From the NCBI GenBank assembly GCA_036939755.1, contig JALLAZ010000830.1:1-13927 (forward strand): a stretch of DNA of 13,927 bases, read 5' to 3'. The stretch is from Stephanodiscus triporus (taxonomy: Eukaryota; Bacillariophyta; Thalassiosirophyceae; Thalassiosirales; Thalassiosiraceae). The translations under genes and the position numbers were made by a program. Positions 8,106 to 13,927 of this stretch are shown here, one piece after another. Under the pieces are notes generated by a model. The model saw only the letters and a program-made list of their open reading frames with translations, made no database searches and was not told the DNA's origin. Position 1 is the stretch's first letter. Each line of letters opens with the position of its first letter.

Positions 8106-8711
8106 ACTAGTACTCTAAAGAGTATTAGAGAGGCATTACGCTTTTTTGGAGATTTTTCTGCTCTGTGTACGCTCGTTTAGTCGGACTACTTCTTTTTTGT
8201 GATGTGACATTCTTTTCTGTCCGCTGGGGGCCCAATGAAGTTTGGTACTGTGGGTCAAGCTGCTGAATAGTACGGGGCGTTTTTGTACTGAGCGCTGAGG
8301 GGTCTGAGTCTAGAGCGGAAGAGTGACAACCATAATTATTTTTCCGCCCCCGCCCGACTCGGACGAACCTTTTATGCGTTGTGGGGAGGGGGAGCGAAGA
8401 GGAGAGCAGCATAGGGTGTCATTTCCACGAATTCCTATGCAACTGTGCACAAGTTCTGCTCCCTCTTTGTCTGCTCGCAAATCTCAAGATTTGCGAGCAG
8501 ACAAAGAGGGAGCAGAGAGGAAAGAACAGAAAGAACAGAGTTGCGCCCGCTGCGACATCCAGCAACTTGAAGGGGAGACCCAAGACAAAAGCGAACGCGT
8601 AACATCGGCCTCAAGGGTTACAAAACTTGTTCCCGCGCGAGCGTACAAAGAGCGAACAGAGAGCAAACCACGGCGTAATGCCTCTCTATTATTCTCTAGA
8701 GTACTACTAGT
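8106..8711. mobile_element. Foldback/MITE-like inverted-repeat element, about 606 bp
   Basis: The ends are inverted copies. Left 8106-8141 starts ACTAGTACTCTAAAG and ends AGAGAGGCATTACGC. The reverse complement of right 8673-8711 starts ACTAGTAGTACTCTAGAG and ends the same way, with three mismatches and one 3-bp gap. The match continues inward after a spacer of 15-16 bases: TCTGCTCTGTGTACGCTCG at 8157-8175 pairs with 8638-8656. No transposase is encoded. No target-site duplication is evident at these borders. I infer a non-autonomous transposon. Confidence 0.65.
8455..8516. repeat. Perfect 30-bp-arm hairpin, 2-nt loop
   Basis: Arm 8455-8484 begins TCTGCTCCCTCTTTGTCTGC and ends GCAAATCT. The other arm, 8487-8516, is its exact reverse complement, with CA between. 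It lies inside the foldback element but off its centre (8485 against 8408), so it looks like a separate, recent event. A transcript could form a 30-bp RNA hairpin. Confidence 0.95.
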
Positions 8712-9200
8712 TTTGGGGCTATTATTTATTCGCACCCCCAAAGTAACATTTTTTGCAGAAACAGACACTTGGTGATAATTAATGTTAAGTCTTTAAATCT
8801 ACACTAGACTGACCCAGCCGAGTGCACAGTCGTTTAGATCAGGCGCTTCTGGTCAGTTTGATATCAGGGGCATCATTGTCAACGCGCGCCATTTTTAAGT
8901 TAGTGGGTGTACCATGTTCGACATTTTTGTCGAACCACTTATGTTACTCATGATATATCTTGCCAACCCATGAGAAATATCGCGAACTATTAATTGGGGA
9001 GGCTCTCAACATGTTGTGGAAGAGGTCTGTGGGGTGGGGTTGGTGGTTGACCCGTCCACATGGAAGCTATCATCATGGTTCGGACCACCGAATGCATGAT
9101 TTGGCGCGATGGGGACGGGGTAATGTAGATGGTGCTTAGGTGACAATGAAACAATAAACAATAAAATAATCACTATTTTATTGAGTCTTTACAATTAATT
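8712..9200. other. Intergenic stretch, no gene seen
   Basis: No coding frame is convincing. A small stem is present: GTTCGACA at 8916-8923 with TGTCGAAC at 8928-8935. An A/T-rich segment with AATAAACAATAAAATAA sits at about 9155-9171. Confidence 0.4.
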
Positions 9201-9470
9201 AGCGTCGCATTTGCCGTTGTTGTTGCCGTCGTCGTCGTCGCCGCCGTCGCCCCCACTGCTGTCACTGCCGTTGTTAATGTTGTTGCCATTGCCATCGCAT
9301 CCCACTGTCATTGCCATTGCTGCTGCCACGGCCATTGTCGCTGCTGCCATTGCTATCGCCATCGCTGCCACCCCCTGCTGCCGTTGCCATCACTGACATC
9401 ACCACATTGATGTTGTTGCCGCTGTCACCGTTGGCGTCATCATTGTCGCCATTGCCGCCATTGTTTGTAT
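9201..9470. repeat. Imperfect trinucleotide-repeat tract (GCC/GTT/ATT)
   Basis: The plus strand is an irregular chain of triplets such as GTCGTCGTCGCC, GCCATTGCC and GTTGTTGCC. Read on the minus strand it gives Gly/Asn/Ser/Asp-rich low-complexity protein, open over 9585-9274. Because triplets leave several frames open, the openness is not evidence of a gene. Confidence 0.7.
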
Positions 9471-9487
9471 GCCGTGTCATCTTGCCA

Positions 9488-9515
9488 CCCCCCCCCCCCG
9501 TCCTTGCCCCCCCCC
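9488..9515. repeat. Two poly-C runs
   Basis: Twelve C at 9488-9499 and nine C at 9507-9515, seven bases apart. The two runs lie on the C-rich side of the triplet tract. Run lengths are prone to sequencing error. Confidence 0.85.
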
Positions 9516-9585
9516 TCTGTTCCATCGCCACATCCTGCCCTTGTTGATTGTTGAGTGCCTCCCCATTCAATTTATTGTCCTTCAA

Positions 9586-10859
9586 CTTTTCTTCATTCCC
9601 AACTCATTCCCCCTCCATCTCCGCCGATATACCCCCCACACCGTCAGTTTTTGTGTGCTCCAACCAGTAACATTTTTTTGCCCTCTCTCACAGAGCCAAC
9701 GATTTGTGCTGTGGAGGGAACCGGGTCAAATGAAGTGCACCCATCATCACCCATGGTGTGGGAATGACGTCGATGCACTTAGTTTGGGCGTTGCCCAGGT
9801 ATGGGCGATGGGCGATGGTAGGGGCCATCGCGACCGGACACCATGGTTGACACCTGTGTTTGCAAATAATTTATTCACAAGATGGTTTTGGGGGCTGGTA
9901 CAGTTTCTGCGTAAAATACGTAGAGTACAAAGTCATGTGAATAAATAGCCCCAAAACTGGTAGACAGCTATTTAGCCATTCGGGACTCCCAATCGTCACT
10001 CCCTGGGCTCTGGTGCAGATTTTCAAGAATATTGAGATTAGATACTGGATGGCTTCCCCCCCAAGATTTGAGAATTTTCTGCGCAATGGGCTTTGACCCC
10101 CTCAATCCAGTTGATGTACCTCTGTCGATTGGATGACTATCAAGTCATCCAACGATGACACCTTTGATGCCTGTGCACAAATGTGCGCAAGGCCTTCCAG
10201 GTGAACAGTGAAGTGAAAAACCCACCACAACCTTTGGCTTTGGTGCGTATTGGTATTGACACGTTTGGCACTCAGCTTAATGTTAGCTTAACCATTGAAA
10301 GGATCCTTAGTGGTTGGCATCAGTATTTTCATGAATGTTGGATGGATTTGACCCACCTGATGATGCTGTCCTTCCACAAATTTCCAGCCAGGACCGGCGG
10401 CTTCTTGATGACATGGATTATCCATAATACAATTCCATACTGCTACCCTGCCTCTGACAGTTAGGGTTGCTGTGTTCAGTTGTCTTGATAGTTAGGAGGG
10501 TTGCGCATGCAGGGGGGTTGGGTAGGAGGTGGTGTAAAATAAGACTGGTAAAGTTAAAAGGTGACAGTGACTGTTTTGGTGGGATTGTTTGGCGGACAAA
10601 GAAGTTTGACAAGGGTTTGATGTTCCCCAATGGATTTGAATAAAATGGCTTTTTCTAGAATCCATTAAGTGACAAATATCATTCTGACATGAAATGAGTC
10701 AGGCAACATGACGGAACTATCCATTTTTGCCTAAAATCACAAATTGCCGCAACATTTCATTGTCTGTCCGGTTTGATTTTTTGCTCCCGCCAAAATAATC
10801 AATGTCTCTTTTTAACTTTATCAGGCTTGTTAAATAACCTCTCAACACTAAATAATTGA
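9586..10859. other. Long intergenic stretch, no gene supported
   Basis: Frames are open at 10183-10464 (plus) and 10418-10630 (minus), but neither has a recognisable motif. Two pairs of complementary words are interleaved at 9869-9957: ATTTATTCACA (9869-9879) with TGTGAATAAAT (9936-9946), and GGTTTTGGGGGCT (9884-9896) with AGCCCCAAAAC (9947-9957). GATGACT/AGTCATC pairs flank about 10137. The rest looks like decayed sequence. Confidence 0.4.
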
Positions 10860-11170
10860 TCTCGTACCAATTTATTGTATCTTAGCAAGTCGTACTCCTT
10901 CTAGAAGCAATATATTTTTATCGTACGCGTTTATTGCTACGTCGCAGTAGTGTACTCCTACTAATAACAATGTACCGTTACTTTGTAAACGTGAATCTTT
11001 ATAAGTACTAATTTATTGTTTTATGAAAACGTGAATCTTTACAAGTAGCAATTTATTGATTCAAATAAAAACGAATCTTGCGTTGAAGCAATAAATTGTT
11101 ACATAACGTAATATATTAGCAAACGATACAATGAATGTCCTTTGTTATTGCTTCTAATATAAACATTATA
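10860..11170. repeat. AT-rich minisatellite with TTTATTG/CAATAAA words
   Basis: A diverged unit of about 40 bp recurs. AACGTGAATCTTTATAAGTA starts at 10988 and AACGTGAATCTTTACAAGTA at 11028. A third, AACGAATCTTGCG, is at about 11070. Each is followed by a TTTATTG or its inverse CAATAAA. Upstream, related pieces with GTACTCCT and AAGCAATATATT (about 10886-10980) look like older copies. The tract ends just before the 3' side of the gene at 11254. Confidence 0.6.
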
Positions 11171-11253
11171 TTTCTACAAATAGATGCATTATATTAATGC
11201 TTGTTAACGAATTTCACTATGCAGACACACACATACCCTCCCTCCCCTTTTTA

Positions 11254-12667
11254 TCAATCTTTGACAGTATTCGTCCTCTTCCGAGAGGATGCTCGTACCG
11301 CTATCACTTTTCCCCCTTGTTCCGCTTTCTTGTGTTTATCGGTATCCTCCTCATTCTCATTTTCGTCTTCTTCTTCTTCTACTTCTTTTTCGTCTTGATT
11401 CTTGCTCCCCTCCTCATTTTCTCCGGCCTTTTCTGTATCACTGTCGTCCTCCTCAAGGTCTTTCTCTTCCCATGGGTCATATTTACCTTTACTCTCTACG
11501 ATCAGTCTTTCCCTTACTTTTTTTTCCGCGCGTTTTTTAACATCGTCATCCCACTCGAAGTCCCCAGCCAAATCAAAATCCGTACCGTACCCCTCTTCCT
11601 CCTCCCACCTTTGATTGTATTTGTCCGCTCTCTCGTTGTGTGCCTTCTTGCCATCATTAATTATCCAGACAGTCCTGAGCGGATCCTTCTTGCTCTTGTC
11701 CATAGGCTCCCATTTCTCCCACCCATTAACCAGTGCTGTAAATTCTTCCTTGTTATTAGCAATGTCACTTGGTGTTATCATGTGAAGGAAAGGTGACCCC
11801 GCATATTGCCTCATCTTCTTCTTCCACCTGTTATCTGGCATGATTCGCCTGACGTAGGTACAAAGAAATTCGTAGACGATGTGCTCCTGCTTTAACGTTC
11901 TGTACTCCGCAAAGCCGGCAGCTAATGCATCTGGATACACTCCCACGTTGTCGGCTGCATAATTTGATGGAGTCAAAAACAATCAGCACAAATGTTAGCA
12001 CATAGCAATAATCAATATTGTATTCATCAACACAAATAGATCTCATACTCATGTAAATTGTTTTGATGTCGTTGGCCAAGTTGCACTTAAGATTCTTGTA
12101 TTTCCTCGAGATAGCCGGAACAATTACCCTTTCCCATATATCTCGTCTATCCGCATTTTCTGGAATACTCAATTTTCTCATGCAAACAGAGTACAAGCTA
12201 CTCTTTTCCATTGGCAGATAACTTTTCCAATCGTCCTTCAGGAACTTTACTCGAACGAAATGGTAGTTCTTGCAGAAGTTATTCACAGTTTCGGCGAAGT
12301 TAATCTCCTCCGCACTCCAATTCAACTCCTCACGAACCTGTGTGTTATTCATACGTGTGCCCGCTTTTTTATACCTTGCTAGCTCCGACTGTAACTCGTC
12401 AATAGTTCTCTCCCTCTCCGCAATAATCTTCTTCAACTCCTGTGTTTTTTTGCTTGTATCATTGGCTTCATTCCGATTCTTAACAACAGTCGCAACTGGC
12501 AATTCGTCAATGCTCGATTCATCGTTGCTGTATTTTTTTCATCCCTTCTTTCTCGGCGTAATGTTAATCGTGTCTACATCGTCTTCTTGTTCCTCAGAAT
12601 TGTAGTTGGAATCATCCTCGGAATCGTCGTCATCCATTGCCTTGCATTGTGTCTTCCTCGCCACCAT
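11254..12667 (-). pseudogene. Coiled-coil / acidic-tail protein of unknown function, interrupted by TGA
   Basis: The exons are 12667-12049 and 11954-11254 on the minus strand. The 94-bp intron starts GTATGA and ends TGCAG, phase 1. There are 439 codon positions. Codon 43 is TGA (12541-12539), so from ATG 12667 only 42 residues would be made. The next ATG in frame is codon 106, which would skip the coiled coil. In order: an acidic N-terminus (MDDDDSEDDS), a Lys/Glu coiled coil at about 73-101, a conserved-looking core at about 106-310 (WSAEEINFAETVN, PENADRRDIWERVIVP, DNVGVYPDALAAGFAEYRTL, RRIMPDNRWKKK, SPFLHMITPSDIA), then a very acidic stretch at about 369-411 and a basic end with SSRKRT. 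I do not recognise the family. It resembles multi-copy diatom ORFs in style, and a transposon or nuclear protein is possible. The TGA may be a mutation, an assembly error or a missed exon border. Confidence 0.6.
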
Positions 12668-12931
12668 TTTCGATTACGTCCACTTCTACCCAATAGGCCT
12701 GAATTTACTATTCCGCTCCGGCCCCCCCTTCAATTCTGTCGAAGTCTTGCGGCCTTTCTTTCCCGATGTTAGTTCCCTTGAGTAATAGTCAGGTTTTTTT
12801 TCAGCGTTTGCTCTCGGACTGGACCAACTCATGAGTTGTTTTGTACGCAGATAATGCTCTTCATAAAAAAAATGAGAGTTATTGTTAGTAGAGTGCCGCT
12901 TGTCACGCAATATTTGAACTGGCAGTTGCAC
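12668..12931 (-). other. Open frame continuing upstream of the coiled-coil gene
   Basis: The frame used from 12667 stays readable upstream as far as 12931, broken only by TAA (12676-12674) and TAG (12688-12686). The first ATG is at 12832 and gives MSWSSPRANAEKK, with a Lys/Glu/Ser-rich content like that downstream. This may be an earlier part of the same gene that has since been interrupted, or a leader that is open by chance. Confidence 0.35.
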
Positions 12932-12989
12932 TACCTCTTACTGCACAATAAGTATTTTGTCAACGATTAAGAGTTAGCGGTTCTTTCTT

Positions 12990-13340
12990 GTAATTCAAAA
13001 TTTCCAAAGAAAATTACTGACATCAAATTTCCAAAACCCAGTTCCGGCTACAAAGTGAGTTACACAGTATACATATAAATTCCTATTGATGTTAGAGTGA
13101 TTTTTTTGTTTTTTATTGTTATACTTGTTCCTCTGTAACAGTAAATTGGTTTTTCTCGCAATTCAAATTTTCTACGGTAAAGTGAGTAATTCCCTACAAA
13201 GCGAGTGGCACGGTATACATATTAATTGTTACTAATGTAAAAGTAAATTTTTCGTTTTATACTATTATACTTGTTCCTTTGTTACAATCAATTGTTTTTT
13301 CCTGCAATTCAAATTTTCTACAATAAAGTCAGTCATTCAA
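12990..13340. repeat. 146-bp AT-rich tandem repeat, about two and a half copies
   Basis: CTACAAAGTGAGTTACAC at 13048 recurs as CTACAAAGCGAGTGGCAC at 13194. GCAATTCAAATTTTCTAC at 13158 recurs at 13304. Both pairs are 146 bp apart, and between them TATACTTGTTCCT and GTATACATAT recur in the same order. A more diverged copy begins near 12990 (TAATTCAAAATTTCC). Confidence 0.8.
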
Positions 13341-13488
13341 CTTCACCCACACTTTGGCGATTTTGTCGAGTGTCATTTTTTTTGGGTACAAATTCCCACA
13401 CAGCACGTAACATATCTACTGAACAGAAAGATAGGCATTTAAAACTGGTAACAGTTCCTCCCTACGGACTATTTTCAAAATTTCATTC
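13341..13488. other. Short spacer before the zinc-finger ORF
   Basis: No gene or repeat is evident. It would hold the promoter or leader of the following ORF. Confidence 0.4.
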
Positions 13489-13927
13489 ATGACTTTAAAT
13501 TACGTCATGGATGAATTCACTCTCCAGTGGCAATGGCTATGTCATAAAACACTCAATATGTCTGAAAAACAGTGTACTAATTGTACCCGATGGTGTGCCA
13601 ACCAGCGAAGCCTGATGCTTCATCTTGCTTCATGCCCAAAGAAATACAATGGCAGTGCTTCTCATCTCAATCAAGGTCATTATGATTACCAACCGCTAAA
13701 AACATCGTATGAGAAATATTCACACAATGACAATGACTAATTCCACTTTGCAAATAGTGGTTTTAATGAGCTTGCTACAGATGATAGTGTGTCTCACACT
13801 GACTCTGCTTTCACCATTTCCGACAATGATAGTGTAACTCCTGACAAACATAACGAAGATCAATGCAGCACAGCCGTCTCCAAGGTACAGATCAAGTTGA
13901 ACCATCTTATTAATAGCCACAAAGCAC
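13489..13927 (+). pseudogene. C2HC zinc-finger ORF, probable mobile-element relic, runs off the window
   Basis: The frame opens at ATG 13489 (or ATG 13558, MSEKQC) and is open to the window end apart from one TAA at 13738-13740. Cys29, Cys32, His45 and Cys49 form a C-x2-C-x12-H-x3-C finger in QCTNCTRWCANQRSLMLHLA. After the stop the frame reads on as a Ser/Asp-rich segment and then VQIKLNHLINSHKA, clearly still protein-like. The finger followed by a low-complexity linker is the layout of the N-terminus of several transposon-encoded proteins in algae, but I cannot name the family. A single substitution or a sequencing error would account for the stop. The 3' part lies outside the window. Confidence 0.5.

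Noticed and set aside
8323..8775. Plus-strand ORF of 150 codons
   Set aside because: It lies in the inverted-repeat element and runs through the perfect hairpin, so it is open by chance.
9274..9585. Gly/Asn/Ser-rich minus-strand ORF
   Set aside because: Triplet repeats keep frames open without coding. There are no introns, motifs or conserved ends to support it.
10183..10464. Plus-strand ORF of 93 codons
   Set aside because: It has no motif, and the surrounding sequence shows no gene structure.
10860..11170. CRISPR-like array
   Set aside because: Units are diverged, spacers are not unique and of even length, and the context is eukaryotic.
11197..11796. Plus-strand ORF rich in Phe/Leu/Ile that looks like a membrane protein
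   Set aside because: It is the complement of the Glu/Asp/Lys-rich tail of the minus-strand gene, which yields hydrophobic codons by base composition.
12541..12596. GT-AG intron hiding the TGA (GTAGACACG to ATACAG)
   Set aside because: Removing it leads straight to another stop (CAA CGA TGA), so it does not repair the frame.

Overview
The window is eukaryotic nuclear DNA. The genes carry short GT-AG introns (84, 429, 133 and 94 bp as reconstructed here), sit on both strands without operon logic, and are embedded in transposon debris and AT-rich repeats. A diatom or other stramenopile alga is the most likely source. That rests on the small compact genes, on a Cys-rich GGWK/MORN protein type, and on a MULE transposase relic whose wording resembles elements I associate with diatom genomes. 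It is an inference from the sequence, not a database result.

Left part (1-4640). A two-exon gene at 686-2011 encodes a 413-residue protein with an RS-rich segment, three copies of a short Cys-rich module and a C-terminal MORN repeat. A decayed extra MORN unit lies just past its stop. Next is a degenerate Mutator-like (MULE) element, about 2242-4274. It has imperfect inverted termini of about 50 bp around a transposase pseudogene (2489-3963) that is broken by frameshifts, stop codons and internal deletions.

Centre (4804-7874). This is the housekeeping core. PCNA (minus, two exons, 260 aa) is transcribed divergently from MCTS1 (plus, one exon, 195 aa). Two E2F-like sites lie between them. MCTS1 converges on a MANF/ARMET-like secreted protein (minus, two exons, 167 aa) that keeps all eight family cysteines. 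Replication, translation re-initiation and ER proteostasis are represented, but nothing in the sequence shows that the three act as one pathway.

Right part (7875-13927). This part is mostly repeats: a foldback or MITE-like element of about 606 bp (8106-8711) containing a perfect 30-bp-arm hairpin, a trinucleotide-rich tract with two poly-C runs (9201-9520), an AT-rich minisatellite (about 10860-11170), and a 146-bp tandem repeat (about 13048-13340). Between the last two lies a minus-strand two-exon gene of unknown function (11254-12667) with a coiled coil, a very acidic tail and an in-frame TGA. The window ends inside a plus-strand ORF (13489 onward) with a C2HC zinc finger and an in-frame TAA, probably another mobile-element relic.

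I found no tRNA, rRNA or CRISPR array. I did not find a coherent new multi-gene system. The best candidates for something undescribed are the GGWK Cys-module family, the protist MANF homologue, and the coiled-coil/acidic protein.
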